64,000 nt of DNA from CAZSXU01 sp964610505 (GTDB lineage Bacteria; Arandabacterota; Arandabacteria; JAGLYR01): the NCBI GenBank assembly GCA_964610505.1, contig CAZSXU010000012.1, forward strand, positions 46,007 to 110,006. The letters are read 5' to 3'. The notes beneath the pieces were generated by a model. That model was not told where the DNA came from, did no database searches, and was given only the letters and a program-made list of their open reading frames with translations. Of this stretch, positions 31,733 through 39,813 are shown one piece after another; the stretch's first letter is position 1, and each line of letters opens with the position of its first letter. The position numbers and the translations under genes are program-made.

Positions 31733-32635
31733 CTATTTCCCCAGCACCTTCTCCATCTCCCTGAGATTATACCGCATCAGGGCGAGATAGGAATCGCGGC
31801 CTTCGAGTCTTTCTCCACCCAGTGGATCGAGGAATGCGACCCCTGCGCCCGTCTCCCGGGCGATGACCTCGGCCTCCTTGGGATTGAGCTGCGGTTCCGC
31901 AAAGACGACGCGAATCCCGTGCGAGCGGATCGCGGCCACAATTCTCTCGAGATGTCGGGGCGTCGCCTCCTTCCCGGGAGTCTCCTCAATGATCCCGGCG
32001 GCTTCCAGCCCGTAGCGTTTCGAGAAATACGCCCAGGCCGGATGAAACGCGATGTACCGCCGTCCGTCGAAACCCGAGACTGTCTCTCGAATGGTCTCGT
32101 CCAGAGCTTGTAGTTCGAGAATGTACGCCTGCGCGTTCTTCCGATAGGCGGGCGCTCCGGCGGAATCAATCTTCGAGAGGGTCGAAGCCACGCGCTCAAC
32201 CATTTGCATCGCGTACGCAGGATCCAGCCAGACGTGAGGATTCGCACCGCCATGGTCGTGTCCGCAGTTATTGTGGCCGGAAGAGCAGATGAGCTCCAGC
32301 CCGTCGGACAGCGAGATGATCTCCATCTCCGGGTTGCCGGCGGCGAAGGCGATCCGCTCAGACCACTGCTCGAGACCGGCACCGATTTGGAAGAAAACGC
32401 GAGCTTCCGAAATGTCCCGGATCTGACTCGGCCTCGGATCAAAGGTGTGAGGGCTTGCTCCGGGGGGGAGAAAAACGGTAACAAACACAAGCTCGCCGCC
32501 CACATTGCGGACGAGATCCGCCACGGGAAAGATCGTGGCGACGATCGGGATCGGTCCTTCGCCGTTCCTGGATCCACCCGACCCGCATCCGCCCGCGAGC
32601 GCGGCAACCGCAAGAAGCAGAATGGCACGTTCCAT
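31733..32635 (-). CDS. znuA: Zinc/manganese-binding lipoprotein of ABC transporter (ZnuA family)
   Basis: A 300-residue cluster A-I solute-binding lipoprotein (lipobox LAGGC). Metal ligands include the His of GASPHTFDPRPSQ, the His of GANPHVWLDPA, the His in YIAFHPAWAYF, and a late Asp in VAFLDPLGG. The short His-rich loop GHNNCGHDHGG is typical of zinc-specific ZnuA. ATG 32635 is chosen because the lipoprotein signal starts there. No ribosome site is seen and the promoter (32643-32671) ends seven bases away, so a leaderless mRNA is possible. Confidence 0.92.
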   Translation of the reverse strand: MERAILLLAVAALAGGCGSGGSRNGEGPIPIVATIFPVADLVRNVGGELVFVTVFLPPGASPHTFDPRPSQIRDISEARVFFQIGAGLEQWSERIAFAAGNPEMEIISLSDGLELICSSGHNNCGHDHGGANPHVWLDPAYAMQMVERVASTLSKIDSAGAPAYRKNAQAYILELQALDETIRETVSGFDGRRYIAFHPAWAYFSKRYGLEAAGIIEETPGKEATPRHLERIVAAIRSHGIRVVFAEPQLNPKEAEVIARETGAGVAFLDPLGGERLEGRDSYLALMRYNLREMEKVLGK

Positions 32636-32642
32636 GGCGAGA

Positions 32643-32671
32643 AGGCTAGCAGCCGGGCCCGCAGGTGTCAA
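32643..32671 (-). promoter_or_regulatory. znu promoter, placed for a leaderless transcript
   Basis: On the minus strand TTGACA, 17 bases, TAGCCT, ending seven bases before ATG 32635. No Zur-type palindrome was recognised. Confidence 0.55.
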
Positions 32672-32694
32672 CCAACAGCGAGAACCAGATCAGA

Positions 32695-33020
32695 CGCAGC
32701 CACAGATTTCACAGATTACAGGGATGGACATTGTGTCGAGGCAAGTCCTTGCCTCAACGGGGGAGAAGCAAGATCTAAAGCCATCCGCAGATTACGCAGA
32801 CTTCACAGATGAGGAAGCCGTGGAGGCAAGTTGTTGTCTCCACGGGGGGAAGATTCACGCAATTCTTGGTTGTGAGCATCTGGGGTACTTCGCTCACGCG
32901 GCCACTCTCATGCGAATGCAATGAATAGAAGGCCTCCTCGCCTGGTTGTGGGGCCGGACGTGCCGTCCGGACCAACAGAAGCTTTTTCCGTTTTTGAATC
33001 TGCGTAATCTGCGGAAAGGA
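32695..33020. repeat. Mosaic intergenic repeat, copy 1
   Basis: Ordered modules: AGCCACAGATTTCACAGATTA; hairpin GTCGAGGCAAG/CTTGCCTCAAC (32735-32758); AGCAAGATC; CCATCCGCAGATTACGCAGA; hairpin GTGGAG/CTCCAC (32820-32843); an unrelated middle; CTCGCCTGG followed by a CCGGAC/GTCCGG stem (32954-32970); and TGAATCTGCGTAATCTGCGG just before the DedA-like gene end. It fills the 350-base gap. No coding potential was seen. Confidence 0.75.
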
Positions 33021-33024
33021 AGTC

Positions 33025-33525
33025 CTACGCTCCGGCGAGGCCCTTGCTGAGGGCGGCGATGAAAAACACTCGTGGCAGATATCCGATAAAGAGGGCGGCC
33101 AGGTACCGGGGAATGCCGAGACGGAGAGAACCGGACGTCCAGAGCGCGTATTTCATCGGTATGGGGGTGGCCGCGCAGATGGACACGGCGAAGATACCGT
33201 ACCTGTGGAACAGGCGCTCGATCCGCTGCAGTTGTTTCGGGCGATTCCGAAACGCGCGCTCGAGCAGAGCCGTACCCAGCGTGCGTCCCACAAGGTACCC
33301 GATCAGCGCCCCTGCCCCGGTGGCGATCGCAGCGGCAACGGCCAGAGAATAGGGCGAACGGCCGACCAGCGCGGCCGCCGCGATAAAATAATCTGGGGCC
33401 AGCGGTTGCCACAGACCTACCGCCAGCCCCAATCCGACGACGATCCACACGCCGTAGACTTCAAGGAGATACTGGGCGGTTCCCAGCGTTTCTGGAGAGA
33501 CGAATCGCTGAAGGAGTTCCGTCAC
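33025..33525 (-). CDS. DedA/VTT-domain membrane protein
   Basis: A 166-residue inner-membrane protein with the VTT (SNARE-associated) core: an early helix VYGVWIVVGLGLAVGLWQP, the conserved GALIGYLVGRTLG, and a late ATPIPMKYALWTSGSLRLG re-entrant region. DedA-type proteins act in lipid transport or membrane homeostasis. It starts at GTG 33525, 20 bases after the AOR gene on the same strand, so it is the last gene of a hom-AOR operon. A link with AOR is not obvious. It is shorter than E. coli DedA (about 219 residues). Confidence 0.8.
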   Translation of the reverse strand: MTELLQRFVSPETLGTAQYLLEVYGVWIVVGLGLAVGLWQPLAPDYFIAAAALVGRSPYSLAVAAAIATGAGALIGYLVGRTLGTALLERAFRNRPKQLQRIERLFHRYGIFAVSICAATPIPMKYALWTSGSLRLGIPRYLAALFIGYLPRVFFIAALSKGLAGA

Positions 33526-33545
33526 GCCTCTTCACCCGGGGCTCA

Positions 33546-35324
33546 CTAGATTCGCTCGAGCCCCAATTCCCGCAACTTGGCGTCGGTCGGCGCCCCGTTG
33601 GGATGCCAGTCTCTCGCTTGGTAGTACTTCAACAGCTGGTCCTCGAAAAATTCATGCCGAAGCGTCTTGCCCTCGAGCAAACCCGCGGTCATGGGTTCGG
33701 TGAAGAACCTCTCGGGCAACGTATCCTGATCTTGGGTCCTGCCGTTCCTGCGGTTGAACATGCGAGCGAGGTTGGCGATCCGTTCTCCAACCTGCATGAG
33801 ACTGTCCGGCGTTACATTCATCCCGGTGGCCGCGTTGAGGATCGGTGCCAGCCGGTTAAGGCTGAACATCAAGAAATCACAGACGACGAGGCAATTCCGA
33901 ACGTTGACCTCGTCCTGCCCCTTCTTGACATAGGCCGGAAGATCTTTCACCCGAAGGGTCCCGGACATCTCGTCCGTCGCCGTCCACAATCTCGTGTGAG
34001 AAGCGAAATCGGAAGTCACGAGCGCCAGGCCCATGGAGAAACATCCCTTGACGTTGACGCCCGAGAGCTCCATGCCGGCCGTCTGGATGGCGAAGTCGGC
34101 GCTGCCCTGTCCGATCTGCTGCGCCGCCCTCCGGGTTCCTTCGGCCAAAACGTCTCCCAGGCCCTCTCTTCGGGCGATCTTCGGGATCAGCTGAAGGAGC
34201 GCGTCCTTGTTCCCAAACCGGAGATCCAGACCGTCGGCGTTGCCGATGAGCCCCTTCTCGAAGCACTCCATCGCGAAGGAAGCCGTAACGCCGCAGGAAA
34301 TCGTGTCCAATCCGAGATCGTCACACAGCCAGTTGGCTTCCGCAACGGCCTTGGCGTCCGCGATTCCACAGCCGGAACCCAAGTAGGCGGTGGTCTCGTA
34401 TTCCGGACCCTCGAGTTCTTTTCCGTCCCATCGCGCCAGTTTCGAGCAGCGAATGATGCAGTGCCAGCATCCGGTGTGTTCCCAATTCAGTTCCTTGTTC
34501 ATGGTCTCGGACGTGATCTTCTCATAGTCCTCGAAAGTGCCCGACTGGAAATTGCGCGTGGGGAGGAACCTGCCGACTTCCTGACCCATCCGCACCCACA
34601 TCATGGTTCCCAGGTCGTACCGGCGCTGCCGGCTCGGGTGAGCCTTGACGTCCCTGGCCAGCTTGCGGTTGAGTTTCATGAAAGTCTCGCGGTCGAAGTA
34701 CTGGGCCTTCTGGTCCCCCTCCACCACGATCGCCTTCAGATTCTTGGAGCCCATGACCGCGCCGGCGCCTCCCCGCCCGTAGTGGCGGTAGAGGTCGTTG
34801 GCCACGCAGGCGAAGCGCACGAGATTCTCTCCCGCCGGACCGATGGAGATGACGCAGCCGTTCGGAAACCGCTTCTTCAGTCGCTTCTCGGTTTCGAAGA
34901 TCCCCTTGCCCCAGAGCGTGTCGGCGTCGATGAAATCCACGCCCTTCGAAGAAATGTGAAGCATCACCGGAGAGGCGGCCTTGCCTGTCACGGTGATGTA
35001 ATCGTAGCCGGCGGCTTTGATCCGCGGGCCGATGGACCCCCCCACGTGGGAATCGAGCGCGCCGCCGAAGAGCGGAGACTTGGTAACCAGGGCCGATCGG
35101 GCGGCCGTAGGTACGTGCGTGCCCGTGAGGGGGCCGGTGAGAAACAGGATGGGGTTTTCCGGGGAGAAAGGATCGACGTCCAGGGCCCGGTCCGCCAACA
35201 TCCGGAATCCGATCCCCTTGGCGCCGATGTAGTGGTCCACAATGGACATATCCAGAGTCCCCGTCTGGATCTTGCGGGTCGACAGATCAATCTCGATCCA
35301 CCGGTTCTTGTACGCCGAGTACAT
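33546..35324 (-). CDS. Aldehyde ferredoxin oxidoreductase family protein
   Basis: A 592-residue tungstopterin enzyme. The N-terminal pterin-binding domain (ALVTKSPLFGGALDSHVGG, VMGSKNLKAIVVEGD) is followed by 4Fe-4S ligands C-x2-C-x3-C in GCWHCIIRCSK and a distal Cys in VRNCLVVCDF. Such enzymes oxidise aldehydes to acids using ferredoxin in anaerobes. Which of the AOR, FOR, GOR or WOR groups it falls in cannot be settled. It lies 21 bases after hom, so the enzyme may serve amino-acid-derived aldehydes; that is a guess from position. The sequence is intact. Confidence 0.93.
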   Translation of the reverse strand: MYSAYKNRWIEIDLSTRKIQTGTLDMSIVDHYIGAKGIGFRMLADRALDVDPFSPENPILFLTGPLTGTHVPTAARSALVTKSPLFGGALDSHVGGSIGPRIKAAGYDYITVTGKAASPVMLHISSKGVDFIDADTLWGKGIFETEKRLKKRFPNGCVISIGPAGENLVRFACVANDLYRHYGRGGAGAVMGSKNLKAIVVEGDQKAQYFDRETFMKLNRKLARDVKAHPSRQRRYDLGTMMWVRMGQEVGRFLPTRNFQSGTFEDYEKITSETMNKELNWEHTGCWHCIIRCSKLARWDGKELEGPEYETTAYLGSGCGIADAKAVAEANWLCDDLGLDTISCGVTASFAMECFEKGLIGNADGLDLRFGNKDALLQLIPKIARREGLGDVLAEGTRRAAQQIGQGSADFAIQTAGMELSGVNVKGCFSMGLALVTSDFASHTRLWTATDEMSGTLRVKDLPAYVKKGQDEVNVRNCLVVCDFLMFSLNRLAPILNAATGMNVTPDSLMQVGERIANLARMFNRRNGRTQDQDTLPERFFTEPMTAGLLEGKTLRHEFFEDQLLKYYQARDWHPNGAPTDAKLRELGLERI

Positions 35325-35345
35325 GTCTTCTCCTGTGCCTTCCGA

Positions 35346-36377
35346 TCAATGAAGGTTCCGGTGGATCTCGATCAGATCCGCGAAGAGTGCAAATCCCGTC
35401 TCGATTCTCCCGGCGCCGGGGCCGACGACCGTGACGTCCTGAACCAGATCCGTGGAAAACGTGATAGCGTTGGTGGCTCCGCCGACCGAAGCGAGAGGGT
35501 CTGTCAGGTTCACCTTCTCCGGGGATACTTTCCCAAGGACCCCGGCGCCTTCCCGGCGAACCTCGCCGATGAGTTTCCAGCGCTTCCCCTCGGCGGCGGC
35601 CTGCTCGACATCCTCGGGAGTGATTCGCGTGATCCCCGTGCGCTCGACGTCCGGAACCTTCAGATCCGCGCCCATCACGGCATTGGCGAGAATCACGACT
35701 TTGGCCAGAGCGTCCCACCCCTCGACGTCCGCGTCGGGCACCGCCTCGGCGTAGCCGAGATCCTGGGCTTCCTTCAGCGCGTCGGCATAGGTCATACCGG
35801 TTTCCATCTTGGTGAGAATGAAGTTGGTGGTTCCATTGAAAATACCGCGAATCCGTTCGATGTGATTTCCGGCCAGGAACCGTTCGGCGAGATTGAGGAC
35901 CGGCGTCCCCGCGATCACCGTGCCCTCGTGCCGGAATTGGACCTTGTGAGCCCCGGCGATCGCTTTCAGCTCCTTGAGGGCGAGAGCCGTAGGTCCTTTG
36001 TTCGTCGTGGCGAGGTGCTTGCCCGACTCCAGGGCGGCGCGGAAATGGGACATCGCCGGTTCGCCGGTCTCGATGTTGGTGAAAGTGGCTTCCAGAATCA
36101 CATCCGCGTTGGACTCGCGAATGGTCTTGAGGGCGTCCCACCCCTTTTCGGGCGCGTCGTATCCGTCCAGAGTGCCGGACGATTTCACCAGTTCCAGCGC
36201 TTTCTTGAGATCCAGACCCTTCGGGTCGTAGATCGAACCCTTCACGTTGTCCGAAATGGCGACGGTGCGAAAGTCCGCCCAGTGTTCTCCGGCGAGCTCT
36301 TGGTTCTTCCTGATGAGGATTTCGGCGAGTCCCTGACCCACGACGCCGAATCCGATGAATGCGATCTTCAACTCCAT
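35346..36377 (-). CDS. hom: Homoserine dehydrogenase, ACT-less form
   Basis: A 343-residue enzyme reducing aspartate semialdehyde to homoserine on the threonine and methionine branch. NAD(P) motif GFGVVGQGLAE and substrate residues in TNKGPTAL, RGIFNGTTNFILTKME and DADVEGWDALAKV are intact. The C-terminal ACT regulatory domain of long forms (about 430 residues) is missing, so threonine feedback is not expected by that route. GGAGG precedes ATG 36377. It leads the operon hom-AOR-DedA. Confidence 0.95.
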   Translation of the reverse strand: MELKIAFIGFGVVGQGLAEILIRKNQELAGEHWADFRTVAISDNVKGSIYDPKGLDLKKALELVKSSGTLDGYDAPEKGWDALKTIRESNADVILEATFTNIETGEPAMSHFRAALESGKHLATTNKGPTALALKELKAIAGAHKVQFRHEGTVIAGTPVLNLAERFLAGNHIERIRGIFNGTTNFILTKMETGMTYADALKEAQDLGYAEAVPDADVEGWDALAKVVILANAVMGADLKVPDVERTGITRITPEDVEQAAAEGKRWKLIGEVRREGAGVLGKVSPEKVNLTDPLASVGGATNAITFSTDLVQDVTVVGPGAGRIETGFALFADLIEIHRNLH

Positions 36378-36500
36378 TCGTCACCTCCGAAATATGAGCG
36401 AGTATGCCAGCAAACCGCATACTCTACACCTTTCCCGGCCCCCGCGCAACCCCTACTCGAGGGCCCCTCGAAGGCCCCCGGAGGGATCCACTGACACAGG

Positions 36501-36780
36501 CGAGCCACACATTACACGGATTTGAAAAACGTGGAGGCAAGATCTTGCCTCCACTGGGGAAGAACAAGATCACAAGCGAGCCACAGATTGCACAGACGTG
36601 TTGGGTACTGTGTTTGAGCATACCATCCCAGGCGACGGGAGTTGGTCACAGGCCAGATCGCCTGGGCTGGTGGGGCGGATCGTGGATCCGACCCACCAAG
36701 GGGTAACCGCCTTGAATCTGTGTAAGCTGTGGCCAAGGCTCTTGATCTTGAATCTGCGTAATCGGCGGAAGGCTTCTGAC
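36501..36780. repeat. Mosaic intergenic repeat, copy 2 (most complete)
   Basis: Modules in order: GAGCCACACATTACACGG; a perfect 24-bp palindrome with half GTGGAGGCAAGA (36531-36554); AACAAGATCACAAGCGAG; CCACAGATTGCACAGA; GTGTTGGGTACT and GAGCATACCATCC; CCCAGGCGA (36627-36635) pairing with TCGCCTGGG (36658-36666); hairpin GGTGGGGCGGATC-GTG-GATCCGACCCACC arms at 36669-36681 and 36685-36697; then GAATCTGTGTAAGCTGTGG and GAATCTGCGTAATCGGCGG. It fills the gap between hom and ppi with no gene. Confidence 0.85.
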
Positions 36781-36793
36781 GTTGCCCGGTGCC

Positions 36794-36822
36794 TTGACAC
36801 AGGCCGAGAGGTATGAAACAAT
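36794..36822 (+). promoter_or_regulatory. Promoter of the cyclophilin gene
   Basis: TTGACA, 17 bases, AACAAT, at the downstream edge of the mosaic repeat and about 50 bases before ATG 36872. Confidence 0.5.
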
Positions 36823-36871
36823 CCGGAATCGTAGGTGTAAGAGAGGACAGACACATATCGAGGAGGGAACG

Positions 36872-37582
36872 ATGCGGAACGTGAAATGGATGAGTCTGGT
36901 CCTGGTGGGCCTGCTGGTGCTGGGATGCGCGGGCTCGGCTGCGGCGCAAGATGTCGAGAGGAAGGGAAAAGCCAAGGTGGAGAAGATGGAGAAGAACGCC
37001 CACCCCGTGGTCATCATGGAAACGTCGAACGGAACGATTCACCTGGAGCTGAATCCGAAGAAGGCTCCCATCTCGGTCGAGAACTTCCTCTCCTACGTCA
37101 AGGAAGGTTTCTACGATGGGCTGATCTTTCACCGGGTGATGAAGGGATTCATGATTCAGGGCGGGGGATTCACGGCCGACTTGGTGCAGAAGCCGACCCA
37201 TGATCCCATCAAGAACGAGGCGGGCAACGGGCTGAAGAACACCCGCGGCACGATTGCCATGGCGCGGACAGGCATCGTGGACAGCGCCACGTCGCAGTTC
37301 TTCATCAACGTGGTCGACAATGCGTTTCTCAATCACAAGGACGAGACCGCCCGGGGATTTGGGTACTGCGTGTTCGGCAAAGTGACCGAGGGCATGGACG
37401 TCGTCGATAAGATTCGCAGCGTGAAGACCACGACGAAAGGTCCCCACCAGAATGTTCCGGCTGAACCGGTGACGATCGTTCGCGCGTACGTAGCGGGCGG
37501 CGAAGATTCCGGGCAGAACGCGCCGGATGGCCGGGTTACGAAGACCAAGGTCAAGATGGAGAAGATCGATATCAAGGAATAG
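36872..37582 (+). CDS. Exported cyclophilin-type peptidyl-prolyl isomerase
   Basis: A 236-residue PPIase. A signal region (LVLVGLLVLGCAGSAAAQ) may be cleaved by signal peptidase I, or the LVLGC may be a lipobox. The catalytic core is complete: SVENFLSYVKEGFYDGLIFHRVMKGFMIQGGG, TARGFGYCVFGKV and SQFFINVVDN. It should assist protein folding in the periplasm. The last 35 residues are a charged tail beyond the fold. GAGGAGGG precedes ATG 36872; the in-frame ATG upstream has none. The next gene, an exported LolA-like protein, starts 125 bases on. Confidence 0.93.
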   Translation: MRNVKWMSLVLVGLLVLGCAGSAAAQDVERKGKAKVEKMEKNAHPVVIMETSNGTIHLELNPKKAPISVENFLSYVKEGFYDGLIFHRVMKGFMIQGGGFTADLVQKPTHDPIKNEAGNGLKNTRGTIAMARTGIVDSATSQFFINVVDNAFLNHKDETARGFGYCVFGKVTEGMDVVDKIRSVKTTTKGPHQNVPAEPVTIVRAYVAGGEDSGQNAPDGRVTKTKVKMEKIDIKE

Positions 37583-37707
37583 CCGATGTCATCGACGAAG
37601 GCGCCTTAACCCCGCTCCCCGGGCGGCTGGACCTCCCGGTGTGAGTCGGGGCTGCATTCGAGGGGGCGGGGCCGCCCGGCTGGAATGGGGCTGAATGGAA
37701 GGCGGTC

Positions 37708-38442
37708 ATGAAGCCGGCGAAGATCATCGTGCTGTCGGGAATCCTCTCGGGACTCGTGTGGGCGCCCGGAGCGCCGGCGAAAGCCTCCGATCTCTCGGCC
37801 TCGGACGTGGTTCGGAACGTCCGCGACACGTTCGGGCGGCTGGAGGATTACCGGGTCCGCGTGTGGGTCCACGTGAGCATCGAGGGCTTCCAGTTCCCCG
37901 ACCAAGACGTCGGGCTTTACTACAAGAGCCCGGATCAAATCCATCTGGAGGGCGCAAGCCTGGGAATGATTCCTCGGCAGGCCGTGATGGCGAATCCTTC
38001 GCAGCTGCTCGACGAAGAGAAATTCGAGATCCGGCTGGCGGGAACGGAGTCCCTGGAAGATCGGTCGACCTACCGGCTTGATCTTACATCCCGGGAGTGG
38101 GAGGCGGAGGGTGGAGAGGAATCCGGGCCCGACCTCAAAGCGTGGGTGGATGTCGAGCGCTGGGTGATTGTTCAAATGGAGGCGCACTCGGACGGTGTCA
38201 AGCAGGGCTTGCTCACGATCGATCACATCCTCGTCGCCGACAGATACTGGCTTCCCGAGCACACGGGCGTCGAGATCTACATGAACGGCGCGCGGCCGAG
38301 TTCCCCTCACTCTCCCGGGGATTCCACCCTCTCTTCCCACCGGCCCGAGAAGGGCACGATCGAACTCACCTTCCACGACTACGAAGTCAATGTCGGTCTA
38401 CCGGATAGCCTGTTCATCCAATCTGGAACAGAGCTGGAGTAG
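37708..38442 (+). CDS. Exported LolA-like (outer membrane lipoprotein-sorting-like) protein
   Basis: A 244-residue protein with signal peptide (MKPAKIIVLSGILSGLVW to about 28) and a half-barrel resembling LolA/DUF1571 proteins: VVRNVRDTFGRLEDYRVRV, LYYKSPDQIHLEG, then alternating strands with VDVERWVIVQMEAHSDG and LTFHDYEVNVGLPDSLF. Proteins of this fold bind lipid or lipoproteins in the periplasm. The Ser/Pro-rich loop (RPSSPHSPGDSTLSSH) is not in the core fold. No ribosome site stands out and no close operon partner exists, so the role is open. Confidence 0.7.
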   Translation: MKPAKIIVLSGILSGLVWAPGAPAKASDLSASDVVRNVRDTFGRLEDYRVRVWVHVSIEGFQFPDQDVGLYYKSPDQIHLEGASLGMIPRQAVMANPSQLLDEEKFEIRLAGTESLEDRSTYRLDLTSREWEAEGGEESGPDLKAWVDVERWVIVQMEAHSDGVKQGLLTIDHILVADRYWLPEHTGVEIYMNGARPSSPHSPGDSTLSSHRPEKGTIELTFHDYEVNVGLPDSLFIQSGTELE

Positions 38443-38543
38443 ACGTCCCCGCATGCGTAGACACCGTTCTCCCGAGCGGGTCGAGGGATGAGGGGCCGCC
38501 GGTTTCTCAGCGGCCGAGTCGAAGCACAAGGATCGGGGAAGCA

Positions 38544-38607
38544 TGGTCGGCGGACACCGCTTCCCCTCGACAGGTCCAGGGCGAACGGTAGGCGGGCCGT
38601 CCTACCG
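38544..38607. terminator. Hairpins between convergent genes
   Basis: GGGGAAGC and GCTTCCCC (about 38536-38575) pair across a 16-base loop, and CGGTAGG pairs with CCTACCG around CGGGCCGT, ending in the stop of the minus-strand gene. No long T-run, so this is a weak bidirectional terminator at best. Confidence 0.4.
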
Positions 38608-38991
38608 CATTTCCGTCTTCTTCACCGAAAACACGGACAGCCTCTCGCCGGTCTCCGGGTTATGAACGGGACGGTTGATGCGGTCGGCGATGCGCTCGGG
38701 AGAGGTCTTTGCCGGATCGAAAGTGATCCGGGCCGTATTGGTTCGAACGAAGGTTTGAATTTCGACCACGCCGTCCACCTGCGAAAGGGTTTCCGTGAAG
38801 AGGTTCGACATGGTCCAGCACTTGAGCATATGCACCCGAAACTCAACAGTCTCGAGCTCGGTGTCGGGATCCACGACCGCCGTTTCCAAGCGGAGAGTCT
38901 GCGTGGCGAATCGCACCGTCTTGGCGAGTCCGTAGGATGCCAAAAGAACAACGGCCACCATCATCGGGACGACCCACCACTTGAGCTTCAA
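38602..38991 (-). CDS. Membrane-anchored HMA-like protein lacking the CxxC pair
   Basis: A 129-residue protein with one N-terminal membrane helix (VVPMMVAVVLLASYGLA) and a C-terminal beta-alpha-beta fold like heavy-metal-associated domains: VEFRVHMLKCWTM, then LSQVDGVVEIQTFVRTNTARITFDP. The metal site normally reads MxCxxC but here is MLKCWTM, a single Cys and flanking Met, so it could bind one Cu(I) or be a redox anchor. TTG 38991 is chosen; GGGAG lies upstream, two bases after the preceding gene's stop. It is coupled to the NapH-like ferredoxin gene. Partner unknown. Confidence 0.7.
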   Translation of the reverse strand: MKLKWWVVPMMVAVVLLASYGLAKTVRFATQTLRLETAVVDPDTELETVEFRVHMLKCWTMSNLFTETLSQVDGVVEIQTFVRTNTARITFDPAKTSPERIADRINRPVHNPETGERLSVFSVKKTEMR

Positions 38992-38993
38992 GG

Positions 38994-39755
38994 CTAGACT
39001 CCCATCGAGATTGCGTCGTGTTTCGGACAAACGGCCAGACACTCCAGGCAGTTTGTGCAATCGCGAGCGCGGATTTTGGTCCTTCCCACGATCGGAATGG
39101 CCTGCGGGCACGCCTTCTCGCACAAGCCACAAGACGTGCAGGCGTGTGAATCGACGATGGGTTTGACCAGGCCGGTCCACGAGAAGAGATCAAATGCCGC
39201 GCCCAGCGGACACAGGTAGCGGCACCACGCCATGCGAATGTACAGGGCGGAGAGGAGCACGGCCGCCAACACCATCCAGCTCCACCACACCACCGCCTCA
39301 TTGCCGAAGCTGTAAAGGATGTAATACGGATCGTAGGTCCGAAATACGAGATCCCCGACGGTGTAGGTAAAGTACAGAATGGCGAAGAGCACCACGTAGC
39401 GCAGATATCGAAGCGCCCGGTCCACTCGCTTCGGCGGTTCCCACACCCAGCGCACTCGCCCGCCCAGGCGGCCGATCCATTCCAGCAGAGCGCCCAGTGG
39501 GCAGATCCAGCTGCAGAAGGATTTCTTGGCGAGAAGGGTGAGCCCCATCATCCCGAGGAAGAAAATGAAGCTGGCTTCACTCGTCGAACATGTGAATCTG
39601 CGCTGGGTCAAGAGGGAGTAGGCGGTTTCCAGGCCGCCGAAGGGGCAGTAGGTCTCGCAGGTCAGTGCATGTCCGCCGAAGGTCCAACGAAGGCCGACGG
39701 CGATCATTCCGATCACGAAACCGGCTTGAAACAACGTGCGGGCAAGTCTCATCAC
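38994..39755 (-). CDS. NapH/NosR-like 4Fe-4S polytopic membrane protein
   Basis: A 253-residue membrane protein with about five helices. Two CxxxCP turns (CSWICPLGA and CRYLCPLGA) and the N-terminal CETYCPFGG are the hallmarks of the NapH/MauN/CcoG type, and a C-terminal ferredoxin pair is CTSCGLCEKACP and CTNCLECLAVCP. Such proteins carry electrons between quinone and periplasm or cytoplasm. No nitrate or nitrous oxide reductase is nearby, so the redox partner is unknown; the HMA-like protein encoded two bases after its stop is the obvious candidate. ATG 39752 or 39755 starts it. Confidence 0.88.
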   Translation of the reverse strand: MMRLARTLFQAGFVIGMIAVGLRWTFGGHALTCETYCPFGGLETAYSLLTQRRFTCSTSEASFIFFLGMMGLTLLAKKSFCSWICPLGALLEWIGRLGGRVRWVWEPPKRVDRALRYLRYVVLFAILYFTYTVGDLVFRTYDPYYILYSFGNEAVVWWSWMVLAAVLLSALYIRMAWCRYLCPLGAAFDLFSWTGLVKPIVDSHACTSCGLCEKACPQAIPIVGRTKIRARDCTNCLECLAVCPKHDAISMGV

Positions 39756-39813
39756 ATGCCAATCTATGCGCCGACGGTGGTCGTGTCAAGCCTGGGTCAT
39801 TCGGGAATCCCGC

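Noticed and set aside
33603..36494. A 963-codon plus-strand open frame
   Set aside because: It lies opposite two clear genes, AOR and homoserine dehydrogenase, in GC-rich sequence where antisense frames stay open by chance; no domain is visible.
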